Shown: positions 1-11,211, numbered from the stretch's first letter. The stretch: DNA of 64,000 bases from Burkholderia territorii (GCF_902833055.1 NZ_CADFEJ010000003.1:248001-312000), one strand, 5' to 3'. Numbers and translations are program-made. The notes: generated by a model from the letters alone, not told the origin.

Positions 1-115
1 TGCACGGATATTGCACCGCAGCGAAACATGTGCGGCGAGTGCCGGATTCGCCCATCGAAGCCGATGTCGCGCATTACAATCGCGCATCGGTATCGACGAT
101 TGATGAGGTGAACGG

Positions 116-1018
116 ATGAACGTTACGCTGCGCCAGCTTCGCGTGTTCATCGAGGTTGCGCGGCTGCGCAGCTTCAGCCGCGCGGGTGACGAGATCGGGC
201 TCACGCAGTCCGCGGTCAGTCGTTGCGTGCGCGAACTCGAGGCCGAGCTCGGGTTGAAGCTGATCGACCGCACGACCCGCGACGTGCAACTGACCGACGT
301 CGGTGCGAATCTGATCGCAAGCGTGTCCCGCCTGCTCGACGATCTCGACGACACGCTGCGCGAGATTCGCGAGATCGGCGAGCAGCGGCGCGGGCGCGTG
401 ATCGTCGCCGCGAGCCCGACGATCGCGTGCCGGCTGATGCCGCGCGTCGTCGCGGCCTGCGAGCGCCAGTTCCCGTTCGTCACCCTCGGGCTGCGCGACG
501 ACGTGCAGAGTGACGTGCTGCGAAAGGTGAAGTCGAGCGAGGTCGATTTCGGCGTCGTCATCGGTCCGCTCGCCGTTGCCGATCTCGTCTGCGAACCGTT
601 GATGACCGATTCGTTTTGCCTGGTTGCGCGCGCGGATCACCGGCTTGCGGCGCGGGCCGAGGTGCCCTGGACGGCGCTCGACGGCGAGCGCCTCGTGCTG
701 CTCGATCATGCGTCCGGAAGCCGGCCGTTGATCGACGCCGCGCTGGCTGCTCATCGGGTGAACGCGACCGTCATGCAGGAACTCGGGCATTCGGCGACGG
801 TATTCGGGCTCGTCGAGGCCGGTGTCGGCGTGAGCGTGCAGCCGTGGCTGTCGCTGCCGCTGCCGGCGGGGTCGTCGCTGGTCGCGCGGCCGCTGACGCC
901 GCGTACCGAGCGCACCGTCGAGCTGGTGCGGCGCCGCGACCGGTCGCTGTCGCCGGCGGCGCAGGCGATCTGGGAGCTTGTGCGCCAGATGCCGGCGCGG
1001 GCGGAAGATCTCGACTGA
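116..1018 (+). CDS. LysR-family transcriptional regulator
   Basis: A 300-residue LysR-type regulator, the normal length for the family. Residues 1-60 carry the winged helix-turn-helix (LRVFIEVARLRSFSRAG, then LTQSAVSRCVRELE), and roughly residues 90-295 form the periplasmic-binding-like effector domain with the usual ERQFPFVTLGLRDD start. The ATG at 116 has GAGG seven bases upstream. The next gene, an aminotransferase, follows on the same strand after about 65 bases, so co-transcription is likely and the regulator may act on amino-acid metabolism. The effector is unknown. LysR regulators are often divergent from their targets, and the target here could lie left of the window. Confidence 0.93.
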   Translation: MNVTLRQLRVFIEVARLRSFSRAGDEIGLTQSAVSRCVRELEAELGLKLIDRTTRDVQLTDVGANLIASVSRLLDDLDDTLREIREIGEQRRGRVIVAASPTIACRLMPRVVAACERQFPFVTLGLRDDVQSDVLRKVKSSEVDFGVVIGPLAVADLVCEPLMTDSFCLVARADHRLAARAEVPWTALDGERLVLLDHASGSRPLIDAALAAHRVNATVMQELGHSATVFGLVEAGVGVSVQPWLSLPLPAGSSLVARPLTPRTERTVELVRRRDRSLSPAAQAIWELVRQMPARAEDLD

Positions 1019-1082
1019 GGGTATTGATCCGGCACGCGCGCCGGTACACTGCGCCAATCGTGTTCCCCGATGGCGGTATTCG

Positions 1083-2285
1083 ATGGCGCATTCCGCAGAT
1101 GCCGGCCCGGCCACGGGCCAACCGGCGGCACGCAGCGCGGTCCAGGCGCTGCGTCCGTCGCTGATCAGGGAGGTCGCGAACGCAGGCTTCGCGGTGCCCG
1201 ACGTGCTGCCGTTCTGGTTCGGCGAATCCGATCGCGTCACGCCGGCATTCATTCGCGACGCGGCCGCCGCGGCGCTGAGCGACGGCGCGACCTTCTACAC
1301 GCCCAATCTCGGCACGGTATCGTTGCGCAATGCGATTGCCGCCTATGTGAGCGCGCGTCACGGCACGACCGGGGCCGATGCGATCGCCGTGACGAGCTCG
1401 GGTGTGAGCGCGCTGATGCTGGTCGCGCAATTGCTGGTTGGCCCGGGCGATTGCGTCGTCGCGGTCACGCCGCTCTGGCCGAACCTCGTTGAAATCCCGA
1501 AGATCCTCGGTGCACAGGTCGAGTGCATCCCGCTTCACCATGGCGATGCGGGCTGGGCGCTCGACATCGACAGGCTGCTCGCGGCGCTGACGCCCGGCAC
1601 GCGCATGTTGTTCGTGAACTCGCCGAACAATCCGACCGGCTGGACGATGTCCCGCGACGACCAGCGGGCCGTACTCGCGCATTGCCGGCGTCATGGCATC
1701 TGGGTGGTCTCCGATGAGGTATACGAACGGCTGGCGTTCGCCGCGGACGGCGCGCCGTCGTTTCTCGACATCGCGTCGCGCGACGAGCGGCTCATCGTCG
1801 TGAATTCGTTCTCGAAGGCCTGGGCGATGACGGGCTGGCGGCTCGGATGGCTGGTTGCGCCCGCGGCGATCATGGACGATCTGTCGAAGCTGGTCGAGTA
1901 CAACACGTCGTGCGCGCCGGGTTTCATCCAGGCTGCCGGGGAGGTCGCGCTGCGCGACGGCGAGCCGTTCGTGCGGTCGTTCGTCGGGGCGCTGCGCGGT
2001 GCACGCGATCACCTGGTCGCCGCGCTGCGCACGTTGCCGGGCGTCGACGTACCGCCTCCGCCGGGCGCGATGTACGTGTTCCTGCGCTTGCCGGGCGCGG
2101 ACGACAGTCTCGCGTTCTGCAAGTCGCTGGTGCGCGACGCGGGGCTCGGGCTGGCGCCAGGGCGTGCGTTCGGCCCGGAGGGGGAAGGGTTCGTGCGCTG
2201 GTGCTACGCATGCGATCCGGCGCGGCTCGACGCGGGCGTCGAGCGCCTGCGGGCGTTCCTCGCGCGCGGCGCGGGCCGGCGTTGA
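1083..2285 (+). CDS. Pyridoxal-phosphate aminotransferase, class I/II
   Basis: A 400-residue fold-type I aminotransferase that would exchange an amino group between an amino acid and a 2-oxo acid in the cytoplasm. Visible family marks are the substrate/PLP loop NSPNNPTGW, the DEVYERL motif with the ring-contacting Asp and Tyr, and the PLP lysine in SFSKAWAMTGWRLGW (about Lys245). The C-terminal small domain starts near PPPPGAMYVFLRLPGA. I chose the ATG at 1083 because the longer reading frame upstream overlaps the LysR gene and shows no conserved residues. Specificity (aspartate, aromatic or other) cannot be read from the sequence. Probably an operon with the preceding LysR gene. Confidence 0.93.
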   Translation: MAHSADAGPATGQPAARSAVQALRPSLIREVANAGFAVPDVLPFWFGESDRVTPAFIRDAAAAALSDGATFYTPNLGTVSLRNAIAAYVSARHGTTGADAIAVTSSGVSALMLVAQLLVGPGDCVVAVTPLWPNLVEIPKILGAQVECIPLHHGDAGWALDIDRLLAALTPGTRMLFVNSPNNPTGWTMSRDDQRAVLAHCRRHGIWVVSDEVYERLAFAADGAPSFLDIASRDERLIVVNSFSKAWAMTGWRLGWLVAPAAIMDDLSKLVEYNTSCAPGFIQAAGEVALRDGEPFVRSFVGALRGARDHLVAALRTLPGVDVPPPPGAMYVFLRLPGADDSLAFCKSLVRDAGLGLAPGRAFGPEGEGFVRWCYACDPARLDAGVERLRAFLARGAGRR

Positions 2286-2556
2286 AGGCGTTGAAGCAGG
2301 GGCGGAGCTGGCGCGGCGGGCCGTTTCGGCTCATCTTTACGCACCGGACAATTTTGCGTAAGATGGCGCTCAGTCACGCGGTTCCGTCGTTGAGCCGTGC
2401 TGTTCCGTCCGGTTTGGGCCTGGCTTGAAGTTGGTTCGCCGCCCCCGGTTCGTGCTCCCATCAATATGACCGATCAGAATCGGGCGAGCGCGTCTTCCGT
2501 TCCTTTCGTCTGTTTGTTGATCCGGTTCGTTTGACCACAGGGTCTGGCCTAGCTGC

Positions 2557-3579
2557 ATGAATACCCAAGAGGCGAAGATCGTCCTCGAGACTGCCTTGAT
2601 CTGCGCGCAAGAACCGCTGAAACTCGGCGATTTGCGCAAGCTCTTTGCCGACGGCGTGTCGGCTGACACGGTCCGCGCGTTGCTCGAAGATCTGAAACAG
2701 GATTGGTCCGGTCGCGGTGTCGAACTGGTGGCGCTGGCAACCGGATGGCGCTTTCAGAGCAAGCCGGCGATGCGCCATTATCTGGATCGGCTGCATCCCG
2801 AGAAACCGCCGAAATACTCGCGCGCGGTGCTCGAAACGCTCGCGATCATCGCGTATCGGCAACCCGTCACGCGTGGCGACATCGAAGAGATTCGCGGCGT
2901 CACGGTCAATACGCAGGTGGTCAAGCAGCTCGAGGATCGCGGCTGGATCGAGGTGATCGGGCATCGCGACGTGCCGGGACGTCCGGCGCTGTACGCGACG
3001 ACCAAGCAATTCCTCGACGATCTCGGCCTGAGGGCGCTCGACGACCTGCCGGCGCTCGAGGAGCCGGCCGCGAACATCGAGGCCGCGCTGCTCGCGCAGC
3101 AGGCGATGGACTTCGACGGCGACGTGCCGGCGGCGGACGCGGTGCCGGAAGCCGACGAAGCGGCGGCCGACGTGTCGCGCGTGCAGCCGCATGAATCGCC
3201 GGAAGCCGCCGCGGCGGAAGGTGCGGCGACGCACGAAATGCCGAACCGCGATACGCTGGAAGCTGATCGCGTACAGATGGAACAGGGCGGCGCCGAAGCA
3301 GCGCCGGCCGGCGGGCAGCCCGAGCCGCTGCGCGCGGAAGGGAACGAGGAAGATCACAAGCCGGCCGCCGACGCGGTTGCCGGAGACGGAGCGGAAGCGG
3401 CCGGCGACATGCCGGGCGAGGCTGGCGAGGCCGACGCCTCACGCTCCCGTCCCGCGGACGGTGAGTTGCTGGACGATACGTCCGGCAGCCTCGCCGATGC
3501 CGTACGCAGTGCCAGCGCGCCCATCGGCGCCGATGCGCTGCCGGACGACGAAGCAGAACCCGAACAGCGCCGCGCCTGA
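2557..3579 (+). CDS. scpB: Segregation and condensation protein B (ScpB)
   Basis: ScpB partners ScpA and SMC in the condensin complex that compacts and separates chromosomes. Residues 1 to about 180 contain the two winged-helix domains, with recognisable family sequence such as [23 protein letters not shown] and the [18 protein letters not shown] end. The rest, about 160 residues, is an Ala/Glu/Asp-rich, probably disordered acidic tail that makes the protein far longer than the roughly 190 residues typical of Bacillus ScpB. Such tails occur in Burkholderiales homologues. It precedes rluB by 60 bases, the common scpB-rluB arrangement. A 271-base gap separates it from the aminotransferase. Confidence 0.95.
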   Translation: MNTQEAKIVLETALICAQEPLKLGDLRKLFADGVSADTVRALLEDLKQDWSGRGVELVALATGWRFQSKPAMRHYLDRLHPEKPPKYSRAVLETLAIIAYRQPVTRGDIEEIRGVTVNTQVVKQLEDRGWIEVIGHRDVPGRPALYATTKQFLDDLGLRALDDLPALEEPAANIEAALLAQQAMDFDGDVPAADAVPEADEAAADVSRVQPHESPEAAAAEGAATHEMPNRDTLEADRVQMEQGGAEAAPAGGQPEPLRAEGNEEDHKPAADAVAGDGAEAAGDMPGEAGEADASRSRPADGELLDDTSGSLADAVRSASAPIGADALPDDEAEPEQRRA

Positions 3580-3639
3580 TCGCGGCCGACTTCTTGCCGC
3601 GCCCGAACCGGGCGCGAGACCTGACATTTTGAGGTTGTT

Positions 3640-5337
3640 TTGACTAATATCCACGATATTGAATCGTCCGCGCCTGCCGTGCAGGCCGCGCGTGCCGACG
3701 ATACGCCGGAGCAGGATGCTCCGGCCGCGGGTGGTGACGAGCGTCCCCGCCGCGGCCTGCGGCGCGGCCCGCGCAGCCTGATCGCGCGCCGCCGCGCGGC
3801 GGCCAAGTCGAAGGGCGATGGCGAGTCGCAGGGCGGCGAAGGCGCGGACGCGCAGCCGGCCGCGGAAGCCCAGCCCGCGCGCGCGCCGCGCAAGGAAGGC
3901 ACGGCCAAGGGCGGCCGCAAGCCGGCCGGCAAGCGTGAAGGTACGGCCAAGGGTGCCCAGGGCGGGCAAGGCGGCCAGGGGCGGCGCGGTGCTTCGGCGA
4001 AGGCCGAGGGCGGCGCGGCGAAGGCCGACGGCGACACGGCGTCGCAGGACGACCTGTTCGCCTACGTGACGTCGCCGGCGTTCGATGCGGACAATTCGAC
4101 GGGCGGCAGCGGCGTGCGTGCGCCGATGCTGCGTCGCGGCCGCAACCAGCCGGCGAACAAGCGCGTGCTGTCGCCGGACGACGACGCGCCGAAGCTCCAC
4201 AAGGTCCTCGCGGAAGCCGGCATGGGTTCGCGCCGCGAAATGGAAGAGCTCATCGTTGCCGGCCGCGTGTCGGTGAACGGCGAGCCTGCCCATATCGGCC
4301 AGCGCATCATGCCGACCGACCAGGTCCGCATCAACGGCAAGCCGGTCAAGCGGAAGCTCCCGAACAAGCCGCCGCGCGTGCTGCTGTATCACAAGCCGAC
4401 GGGCGAGATCGTGAGCCACGCGGATCCGGAAGGTCGTCCGTCGGTGTTTGATCGCCTGCCTCCGATGAAGACGGCGAAATGGCTCGCGGTGGGTCGTCTC
4501 GACTTCAACACCGAAGGTCTGCTGATGCTGACGACGTCGGGCGATCTCGCAAACCGCTTCATGCATCCGCGCTACAGCGTCGAGCGCGAGTACGCGGTGC
4601 GCGTCGTCGGCGAACTGTCCGAAGGGATGCGGCAGAAGCTGCTGCACGGTGTCGAACTCGATGACGGCCCGGCGAACTTCCTGCGTATCCGCGACGGCGG
4701 CGGCGAAGGCACGAACCATTGGTATCACGTCGCGCTGGCCGAAGGCCGCAACCGCGAAGTGCGGCGGATGTTCGAGGCGGCCGGTTTGATGGTGAGCCGC
4801 CTGATCCGTACGCGTCACGGTCCGATTCCGCTGCCGCGCGGCCTGAAGCGCGGTCGCTGGGAGGAGCTCGACGAGGCACAGGTGCGCAAGCTGATGGCGA
4901 CCGTCGGCCTGAAGGCGCCGTCCGAGGAAAAGGGCCGACGCGGCACTGGTGGGCAGGCCGAGCGTCGCCAGCCGGATCCGATGCAGACGTCGATGGGCTT
5001 CATCAGCCGCGAGCCGGTGCTGACCACGCATGGTCAGCTCGATCAGCCGCGGCGCGGTGGCGGCCGGCGTGGCGCCCCGGGCTTGCCTGGCCTGAGCGGC
5101 TACGGCAGCCTGCCGGTTGCGGGCTACGGCAACCGCTCGGGTGGCGGTCGCGATGTCGATGGCAATCGCGCGTCGTATGGCGCGGGCCCCAAGCGTGACG
5201 GCGCGGGTGGCAAGCGCGGCGGCGGCAAGGGCGGTAACCGCAATCCCAATGGCAATCGCGCCGAGGGCGCCGGCAACGGCGGTGGTGGCGCGCGAGGCGG
5301 CCAACGCCCGCAGCGCAATCGCTCCCGCGGACGCTGA
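3640..5337 (+). CDS. rluB: 23S rRNA pseudouridine synthase RluB
   Basis: Isomerises uridine 2605 (E. coli numbering) of 23S rRNA to pseudouridine. Residues about 184-245 form the S4 RNA-binding domain ([20 protein letters not shown]). The RsuA/RluB catalytic domain follows with [14 protein letters not shown], where Asp288 is the expected catalytic residue, and [15 protein letters not shown]. At 565 residues it is about twice the E. coli length. The excess is a basic/Gly-rich N-terminal extension of about 180 residues and a Gly/Arg/Asn-rich C-terminal tail of about 140 residues, both low-complexity and probably RNA-binding or disordered. It follows scpB in the same transcription unit. Confidence 0.95.
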   Translation: MTNIHDIESSAPAVQAARADDTPEQDAPAAGGDERPRRGLRRGPRSLIARRRAAAKSKGDGESQGGEGADAQPAAEAQPARAPRKEGTAKGGRKPAGKREGTAKGAQGGQGGQGRRGASAKAEGGAAKADGDTASQDDLFAYVTSPAFDADNSTGGSGVRAPMLRRGRNQPANKRVLSPDDDAPKLHKVLAEAGMGSRREMEELIVAGRVSVNGEPAHIGQRIMPTDQVRINGKPVKRKLPNKPPRVLLYHKPTGEIVSHADPEGRPSVFDRLPPMKTAKWLAVGRLDFNTEGLLMLTTSGDLANRFMHPRYSVEREYAVRVVGELSEGMRQKLLHGVELDDGPANFLRIRDGGGEGTNHWYHVALAEGRNREVRRMFEAAGLMVSRLIRTRHGPIPLPRGLKRGRWEELDEAQVRKLMATVGLKAPSEEKGRRGTGGQAERRQPDPMQTSMGFISREPVLTTHGQLDQPRRGGGRRGAPGLPGLSGYGSLPVAGYGNRSGGGRDVDGNRASYGAGPKRDGAGGKRGGGKGGNRNPNGNRAEGAGNGGGGARGGQRPQRNRSRGR

Positions 5338-5537
5338 CCATTTCGGGCGCGCAGCGGCGTGAAGCCGCCGGTGTGCCGGCAATACCGGCGCGTGTCCGGT
5401 TGAGTCGGCACCTCGCGTTGCGCGGTTTGCTTTTGACTGTATATATCGCGCTGCCGGATTGTGCCGTCTGATCGGACAGTCCGGTTTCGCATTTTTGGTC
5501 GGTAAAGGCGGGCTGGACGCTGCTTTTACCGGCTGGC

Positions 5538-5566
5538 TTGGCGTTTGCGCCAAAAATCGCTATAAT
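5538..5566 (+). promoter_or_regulatory. Sigma-70 promoter of the rimP-nusA-infB operon
   Basis: TTGGCG (5538-5543) is separated by exactly 17 bases from a perfect TATAAT (5561-5566). The -35 element is also the left arm of a small palindrome, TTGGCG TTTG CGCCAA, reaching into the spacer, which could be an operator. Confidence 0.8.
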
Positions 5567-5626
5567 CGCGGAGTCGCTGGGCGTACGGATTCAATGTGCG
5601 GCTCAGGTGCGACCACCAGTAAGAAG

Positions 5627-5651
5627 ATGGGCGTTCCGCCCATTTTTTTTT
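5627..5651 (+). terminator. Intrinsic terminator in the rimP leader (possible attenuator)
   Basis: A 7-bp GC-rich stem (ATGGGCG / CGCCCAT, loop TTC) is followed by nine T residues (5643-5651). It lies between the operon promoter and rimP. The operon encodes NusA, which acts on pausing and termination, so autogenous attenuation is plausible but inferred. Confidence 0.8.
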
Positions 5652-5753
5652 GCTGAAACGGTTAGGCATCTCGGGTAGCGCTTCCTGCGCCGGCTAAGGC
5701 GCGCGCCCGCGGGTGAATCGCGAGCGGCGGGCGCGAACACCTGAGAGGACACT

Positions 5754-6212
5754 GTGCAACTGACGGAACTGATAGAAACCACGGTCACCGGGCTCGGCTA
5801 CGAGCTGGTGGATCTCGAGCGCTCCGGGCGCGGCATGCTTTGCATCTATATCGATCAGCCTGCCGGCATCTCGCTCGAAGATTGCGAAAAGGTCACGCGT
5901 CAGCTCCAGCACGTCTTGACGGTCGAAAACATCGATTACGAACGGCTCGAAGTCTCGTCCCCGGGGCTCGACCGCCCGTTGAAGAAGCTGGCCGACTTCG
6001 AGCGCTTCGCCGGCAGCGAAGTTTCCGTGACCTTGAAAAAGCCGCTGGACGGGCGCAAGACGTACCGCGGCATTCTGCACGCGCCGAATGGCGAAACGAT
6101 CGGTTTGGAATTTGAGAGGAAGAAGGGCGAGGCCGCCATGCTGGATTTCACGCTGGCCGATATCGACAAAGCCCGCCTGATTCCGCAAGTTGACTTTAGG
6201 AGCCGCAAATAA
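5754..6212 (+). CDS. rimP: Ribosome maturation factor RimP
   Basis: A 152-residue protein of normal family length that acts in late assembly of the 30S subunit. The sequence shows the N-terminal alpha/beta domain ([19 protein letters not shown], then [19 protein letters not shown]) and the motif [12 protein letters not shown] that is nearly diagnostic for RimP, followed by the SH3-like C-terminal barrel. Its stop codon TAA overlaps the nusA start by one base (TAATG), so translation is probably coupled. First gene of the rimP-nusA-infB-rbfA-truB operon. Confidence 0.97.
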   Translation: MQLTELIETTVTGLGYELVDLERSGRGMLCIYIDQPAGISLEDCEKVTRQLQHVLTVENIDYERLEVSSPGLDRPLKKLADFERFAGSEVSVTLKKPLDGRKTYRGILHAPNGETIGLEFERKKGEAAMLDFTLADIDKARLIPQVDFRSRK

Positions 6213-7687
6213 TGAGTCGCGAAGTGTTGATGCTGGTGGATGCGCTGGCGCGCGAGAAAAACGTCGACAAGGATGTGGTGCTGGGCGCCCTCGAGGCTGC
6301 GCTCGCGTCCGCTTCCAAGAAGCTGTTCGACGAAGGCGCCGAAATCCGCGTCCATATCGATCGCGAAAGCGGCGAGCACGAAACCTTCCGTCGCTGGCTC
6401 GTCGTGCCCGACGAGGCAGGCTTGCAGGAGCCGGATCGCGAGATCCTGCTGTTCGAGGCGCGTGAGCAGAAGCCCGACGTCGAAGTCGGCGAATTCATCG
6501 AGGAGCCGGTGCCGTCGATCGAGTTCGGCCGTATCGGCGCGCAGGCCGCCAAGCAGGTGATCCTGCAGAAGGTGCGCGATGCCGAGCGCGAGCAGATCCT
6601 GAACGACTACCTCGAGCGCGGCGAAAAGATCATGACGGGCACGGTGAAGCGCCTCGACAAGGGCAACTTCATCGTCGAATCGGGCCGTGTCGAAGCGCTG
6701 CTGCGCCGCGACCAGCTGATTCCGAAGGAAAACCTGCGCGTGGGTGACCGCGTGCGTGCATACATCGCGAAGGTCGACCGCACCGCGCGCGGCCCGCAGA
6801 TCGAACTCTCGCGCACGGCGCCCGAGTTCCTGATGAAGCTGTTCGAGATGGAAGTGCCGGAAATCGAGCAGGGCCTGCTCGAAATCAAGGCAGCCGCTCG
6901 CGATCCGGGCGTGCGCGCGAAGATCGGCGTGATCGCCTACGACAAGCGGATCGATCCGATCGGCACCTGCGTCGGCATTCGCGGTTCGCGCGTGCAGGCC
7001 GTGCGCAACGAGCTCGGTGGCGAAAACATCGACATCGTGCTATGGTCCGAGGATCCCGCCCAGTTCGTGATCGGCGCGCTCGCGCCGGCAGCCGTCCAGT
7101 CGATCGTCGTCGATGAAGAAAAGCATTCGATGGACGTCGTCGTCGACGAAAACGAGCTGGCTGTCGCGATCGGCCGCAGCGGTCAGAACGTTCGCCTTGC
7201 CAGCGAGCTGACCGGCTGGCAGATCAACATCATGACGCCGGACGAATCCGCCCTGAAGCAGGGTGAGGAGCGCGATCGGCTGCGTTCGCTGTTCATGGCG
7301 CGTCTCGACGTCGACGAAGAAGTTGCCGACATCCTGATCGACGAAGGCTTCACGAGCCTGGAAGAGATCGCGTACGTGCCGCTCAACGAAATGCTCGAAA
7401 TCGAGGCGTTCGACGAGGACACCGTGCACGAGCTGCGCAACCGCGCACGCGACGCACTGTTGACGATGGCGATCGCGAACGAAGAAAAGGTCGAAAACGC
7501 AGCGCTGGATTTGAAGGGCCTCGACGGCATCACGCCGGAGTTGCTCGCGAAGCTGGCCGAACACGGCGTGCAGACGCGAGACGATCTCGCCGAGCTGGCC
7601 GTGGATGAACTGGTCGACATGACCGGGATGGAAGAGGATGCCGCTAAGGCGTTGATCATGAAAGCACGTGAACACTGGTTCCAGTGA
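6212..7687 (+). CDS. nusA: Transcription termination/antitermination factor NusA
   Basis: A 491-residue protein that binds RNA polymerase and nascent RNA and governs pausing, intrinsic termination and rRNA antitermination. Domains run in the expected order: RNAP-binding NTD (1 to about 125), S1 (about 135-200; [17 protein letters not shown]), KH1-KH2 (about 200-345; [20 protein letters not shown] and [18 protein letters not shown]), then two acidic C-terminal repeats (about 360-491), the layout of proteobacterial NusA. It begins within the rimP stop codon. The terminator inside the operon leader suggests NusA could feed back on its own synthesis. Confidence 0.98.
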   Translation: MSREVLMLVDALAREKNVDKDVVLGALEAALASASKKLFDEGAEIRVHIDRESGEHETFRRWLVVPDEAGLQEPDREILLFEAREQKPDVEVGEFIEEPVPSIEFGRIGAQAAKQVILQKVRDAEREQILNDYLERGEKIMTGTVKRLDKGNFIVESGRVEALLRRDQLIPKENLRVGDRVRAYIAKVDRTARGPQIELSRTAPEFLMKLFEMEVPEIEQGLLEIKAAARDPGVRAKIGVIAYDKRIDPIGTCVGIRGSRVQAVRNELGGENIDIVLWSEDPAQFVIGALAPAAVQSIVVDEEKHSMDVVVDENELAVAIGRSGQNVRLASELTGWQINIMTPDESALKQGEERDRLRSLFMARLDVDEEVADILIDEGFTSLEEIAYVPLNEMLEIEAFDEDTVHELRNRARDALLTMAIANEEKVENAALDLKGLDGITPELLAKLAEHGVQTRDDLAELAVDELVDMTGMEEDAAKALIMKAREHWFQ

Positions 7688-7778
7688 GAAATGACCATGG
7701 CGCACTGATTTGATGGCGGCCGTATGGCCTGACCCGATGCTAACCGCAAGGAATCGGTCCTTGCACTAAGAGGAATGA

Positions 7779-10700
7779 ATGGCGAGTAACAACGTAGCCC
7801 AATTTGCCGCGGAACTGAAAATGCCTGCTGGTGTGCTGCTCGAACAGCTGCAGGCAGCGGGTGTCCAGAAAGCGAGTGAAGACGATGCGCTGTCCGAGGC
7901 GGACAAGGCGCGTCTGCTCGATCATTTGCGCAAGTCGCACGGCGCAACCGACGGCGACAAGCGCAAGATCACGCTGACCCGCAAGCATACGTCGGAGATC
8001 AAGCAGTCTGACGCGACGGGCAAGGCTCGCACCATTCAGGTCGAGGTCCGCAAGAAGCGTACGTTCGTCAAGCGCGACGACGTGGCCGAGGGTGCGGAAC
8101 AGGGTCAGGCGCAGGTCGCCGAAGCGGATGACGATGCGGATCTGAAGCGTCGCGAGGAAGAAGCGCGCCGCGAGGCCGAGCTGCTCGAAAAGCAGGCGCA
8201 GGAACTGCGCGAGCGCCAGGAGCGCCTCGAGCGCGAGGAAGCCGAGCGCCGTGCCCGCGAGGAAGCGGCCGAAGCCGAGCGTCGCCGTGCGGAGGAAGAA
8301 GCAGCGGCGAAACGCGCCGCGGCCGAAGCCGCAGCGGCAAAGCAGGCTGCAGCTCAGCAGGCCGCCGAGGCCCAGCAGGAAGCAGCCGGTGCGCAGTCCG
8401 CGCAGGACGAAGCACGCGCGGCCGCCGAGCGCGCGGCTCAGCGCGAAGCGGCGAAGAAGGCCGAGGACGCTGCCCGCGAGGCGGCCGACAAGGCCCGCGC
8501 CGAGCAGGAAGAGATCAGCAAGCGTCGCGCGGCGGCCGAGGCCGAAGCACGCGCGATCCGCGAAATGATGAACACGCCGCGCAAGGCCGTGGTCAAGGCA
8601 GTCGAGCCGCCGAAGCCGGTGGAACCGCCGAAGCCGGCCGAAGCGAAGGGCACGCTGCACAAGCCGGCCAAGCCGGCGGGTGCGGCCACGCAGGCACGTC
8701 CGGCCGTGAAGAAGCCGGCCGGCGCAGCGCCGGCGGCGACGCAGGCACCGGCAGGCGCGGGCGACCGCAACAAGAAGCCGGGTGGCGGCAAGGGCGGCTG
8801 GCAGGACGATGCGGCCAAGCGCCGTGGCATCAAGACGCGCGGCGATTCGAGCGGCGGCGTCGACCGCGGCTGGCGCGGCGGCCCGAAGGGCCGCGGCCGT
8901 CACCAGGACAGCGCATCGACGTTCCAGGCACCGACCGAGCCGATCGTGCGTGAAGTGCACGTGCCGGAAACCATCTCGGTTGCCGATCTCGCGCACAAGA
9001 TGTCGATCAAGGCCTCCGAAGTCATCAAGGTGATGATGAAGATGGGCCAGATGGTCACGATCAACCAGGTGCTGGACCAGGAAACGGCGATGATCGTCGT
9101 CGAGGAACTGGGCCACCGCGCGGTCGCCGCGAAGCTGGACGATCCGGAAGCGCTGCTGGTCGAAGGCGAGACCGGCACCGATGCCGAGCAACTGCCGCGT
9201 CCGCCGGTCGTCACCGTGATGGGTCACGTCGACCACGGCAAGACCTCGCTGCTCGACCACATCCGCCGCGCGAAGGTTGCAGCGGGCGAAGCGGGCGGCA
9301 TTACGCAGCACATCGGCGCATACCACGTCGAAACGCCGCGCGGCGTCATCACGTTCCTCGATACGCCGGGTCACGAGGCGTTCACGGCAATGCGTGCACG
9401 CGGCGCGAAGGCGACCGACATCGTGGTGCTGGTCGTGGCGGCCGACGACGGCGTGATGCCGCAGACGAAGGAAGCCATCGCTCACGCGAAGGCTGGTGGC
9501 GTGCCGATCGTCGTGGCGATCAACAAGATCGACAAGCCGGAAGCGAACCCGGACCGCGTCAAGCAGGAACTGGTCGCGGAAGGCGTCGTGCCGGAAGAAT
9601 ACGGCGGCGATTCGCCGTTCGTGCCGGTGTCGGCGAAGACGGGTGCCGGTATCGACGACCTGCTCGAGAACGTGCTGCTGCAGGCCGAAGTGCTGGAACT
9701 GAAGGCACCGGTCGAGGCGCCAGCCAAGGGCATCGTGATCGAAGCGAAGCTGGACAAGGGCAAGGGCCCGGTCGCGACGATCCTGGTGCAGTCCGGTACG
9801 CTCAATCGCGGCGACATCGTGCTGGCAGGCACGGCCTATGGCCGCGTGCGCGCGATGCTCGACGAGAACGGCAAGCCGACGAAGGAAGCCGGCCCGTCGA
9901 TCCCGGTCGAAATCCAGGGTCTGTCGGAAGTGCCGGGCGCGGGCGAGGAAGTGATCGTGCTGCCGGACGAGCGCAAGGCGCGCGAAATCGCGCTGTTCCG
10001 CCAGGGCAAGTTCCGCGACGTCAAGCTGGCGAAGCAGCAGGCCGCGAAGCTGGAAAGCATGCTCGAGCAGATGGGCGAAGGCGAAGTGCAGAACCTGCCG
10101 CTCATCATCAAGGCGGACGTGCAGGGCTCGCAGGAAGCGCTCGTGCAGTCGCTGCTCAAGCTGTCGACCGACGAAGTGCGCGTGCAGATCGTGCACAGCG
10201 CGGTGGGCGGCATCAGCGAGAACGACGTCAACCTCGCGACGGCATCGAAGGCGGTCATCATCGGCTTCAACACGCGCGCGGATGCACAGGCTCGCAAGCT
10301 GGCCGAAGCGAACGGTATCGACATTCGCTACTACAACATCATCTACGACGCAGTGGATGAGGTGAAGGCCGCGATGTCGGGCATGCTGGCGCCGGAGAAG
10401 CGCGAAGTCGTGACGGGCATGGTCGAGGTGCGCCAGGTGTTCAAGGTGCCGAAGGTCGGTACGGTTGCCGGCTGTATGGTCACCGACGGTATCGTCAAGC
10501 GCTCGTCGTCGGTTCGCGTGCTGCGCAACAACGTCGTGATCTTCACGGGCGAACTCGAATCGCTGAAGCGCTTCAAGGACGACGTGAAGGAAGTCAAGCA
10601 AGGCTTCGAGTGCGGTATGTCGGTGAAGAACTTCAACGACATCATCGAAGGCGACCAGTTCGAAGTCTTCGAAGTGACCGAAGTCGCACGTACGCTGTAA
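7779..10700 (+). CDS. infB: Translation initiation factor IF-2
   Basis: A 973-residue GTPase that delivers initiator fMet-tRNA to the 30S subunit. The N-terminus is the IF2_N helical domain, followed by a long Ala/Glu/Arg coiled segment (about 110-270) and a Pro/Ala/Lys linker. The second IF2_N-like segment begins near [20 protein letters not shown]. The G domain has GHVDHGKT (about 482-489), DTPGHEAF (about 527) and NKID (about 580). Domains II-IV follow and end with the fMet-tRNA-binding C2 domain. It starts 91 bases after nusA. Apart from the long low-complexity N-terminal region, typical of Burkholderia, nothing is unusual. Confidence 0.98.
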   Translation: MASNNVAQFAAELKMPAGVLLEQLQAAGVQKASEDDALSEADKARLLDHLRKSHGATDGDKRKITLTRKHTSEIKQSDATGKARTIQVEVRKKRTFVKRDDVAEGAEQGQAQVAEADDDADLKRREEEARREAELLEKQAQELRERQERLEREEAERRAREEAAEAERRRAEEEAAAKRAAAEAAAAKQAAAQQAAEAQQEAAGAQSAQDEARAAAERAAQREAAKKAEDAAREAADKARAEQEEISKRRAAAEAEARAIREMMNTPRKAVVKAVEPPKPVEPPKPAEAKGTLHKPAKPAGAATQARPAVKKPAGAAPAATQAPAGAGDRNKKPGGGKGGWQDDAAKRRGIKTRGDSSGGVDRGWRGGPKGRGRHQDSASTFQAPTEPIVREVHVPETISVADLAHKMSIKASEVIKVMMKMGQMVTINQVLDQETAMIVVEELGHRAVAAKLDDPEALLVEGETGTDAEQLPRPPVVTVMGHVDHGKTSLLDHIRRAKVAAGEAGGITQHIGAYHVETPRGVITFLDTPGHEAFTAMRARGAKATDIVVLVVAADDGVMPQTKEAIAHAKAGGVPIVVAINKIDKPEANPDRVKQELVAEGVVPEEYGGDSPFVPVSAKTGAGIDDLLENVLLQAEVLELKAPVEAPAKGIVIEAKLDKGKGPVATILVQSGTLNRGDIVLAGTAYGRVRAMLDENGKPTKEAGPSIPVEIQGLSEVPGAGEEVIVLPDERKAREIALFRQGKFRDVKLAKQQAAKLESMLEQMGEGEVQNLPLIIKADVQGSQEALVQSLLKLSTDEVRVQIVHSAVGGISENDVNLATASKAVIIGFNTRADAQARKLAEANGIDIRYYNIIYDAVDEVKAAMSGMLAPEKREVVTGMVEVRQVFKVPKVGTVAGCMVTDGIVKRSSSVRVLRNNVVIFTGELESLKRFKDDVKEVKQGFECGMSVKNFNDIIEGDQFEVFEVTEVARTL

Positions 10701-10718
10701 TCGTCGCGTATCGGCTCT

Positions 10719-10754
10719 TGGGCGGGGCAGGCTTGGGCCTGTCCCGCCCATTTT
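10719..10754 (+). terminator. Possible weak terminator between infB and rbfA
   Basis: A long GC-rich hairpin (arms TGGGCGGG..CAGGC and GCCTG..CCCGCCCA, one mismatch) is followed by only four T residues. It probably causes partial termination or stabilises the upstream mRNA, because rbfA and truB normally continue the operon. Confidence 0.5.
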
Positions 10755-10812
10755 CATGGTGGCGTGCTCGACGCGCGCCGCTTTATCCTGATAAACGGAT
10801 CACGGATCGATC

Positions 10813-11211
10813 ATGTCCAGGAAACGTACTTCCCCCAATCGCAACGTTCAGATCGCCGATCAGATTCAGCGCGACCTGTCCGAACTCATCATGCGCGAGG
10901 TCAAGGATCCGCGCATCGGCATCGTGACCATCCAGAGCGTGGAACTCACGCCGGATTACGCGCACGCGAAGGTCTATTTCACGGCGCTCACCGGCGATCC
11001 TGCCAAGACGCAGGAAGCGTTGAATCATGCGTCGGGTCACCTGCACAACCTGCTGTTCAAGCGCCTGCATATCCATACGGTGCCGACGCTGCATTTCCAT
11101 TACGATCAGACGATCGAGAAGGCGGTGGAAATGTCGCGCCTGATCAAGGAAGCCAACTCGACGCGCGCGAAGGACGACGACGAAGCCGACGCCCCCGCGA
11201 AGGACGAGTGA
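10813..11211 (+). CDS. rbfA: 30S ribosome-binding factor RbfA
   Basis: A 132-residue KH-like protein that binds the 30S subunit near the 5' helix of 16S rRNA and is needed for its maturation and for cold adaptation. Family sequence includes [20 protein letters not shown], the [15 protein letters not shown] strand and the helix that ends [19 protein letters not shown]. The tail ([13 protein letters not shown]) is acidic. It lies between infB and truB, as in most proteobacteria, and truB starts 13 bases later. Confidence 0.97.
   Translation: MSRKRTSPNRNVQIADQIQRDLSELIMREVKDPRIGIVTIQSVELTPDYAHAKVYFTALTGDPAKTQEALNHASGHLHNLLFKRLHIHTVPTLHFHYDQTIEKAVEMSRLIKEANSTRAKDDDEADAPAKDE

Larger units (their letters stand above)
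5338..5753. other. 416-bp intergenic region: rimP operon promoter and leader
   Basis: No coding gene is visible. The left part has GC-rich inverted repeats after rluB (GCCGGT/ACCGGC type, near 5370-5390) and a CGGTAAA / TTTACCG inverted repeat around 5499-5532 that may end the rluB transcript. The right part carries a strong promoter (5538-5566) and, about 55 bases after the expected transcription start, an intrinsic terminator (5627-5651). Some 100 bases later rimP starts. The terminator sits inside the leader of an essential operon, so regulation by premature termination is a reasonable inference. Confidence 0.7.

Noticed and set aside
2336-2362. TTACGCA / TGCGTAA inverted repeat upstream of scpB as an operator
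   Set aside because: Short seven-base arms with 13-base spacing, no second copy and no linked regulator; left uncalled.
7740-10757. Very long open frame (about 1000 codons) antisense to infB
   Set aside because: Frames opposite GC-rich genes stay open by codon bias; the translation is His/Arg/Asp/Leu-rich with no family similarity. Similar long antisense frames opposite sucA, sucB, rluB, cpaC and the efflux genes were rejected for the same reason.
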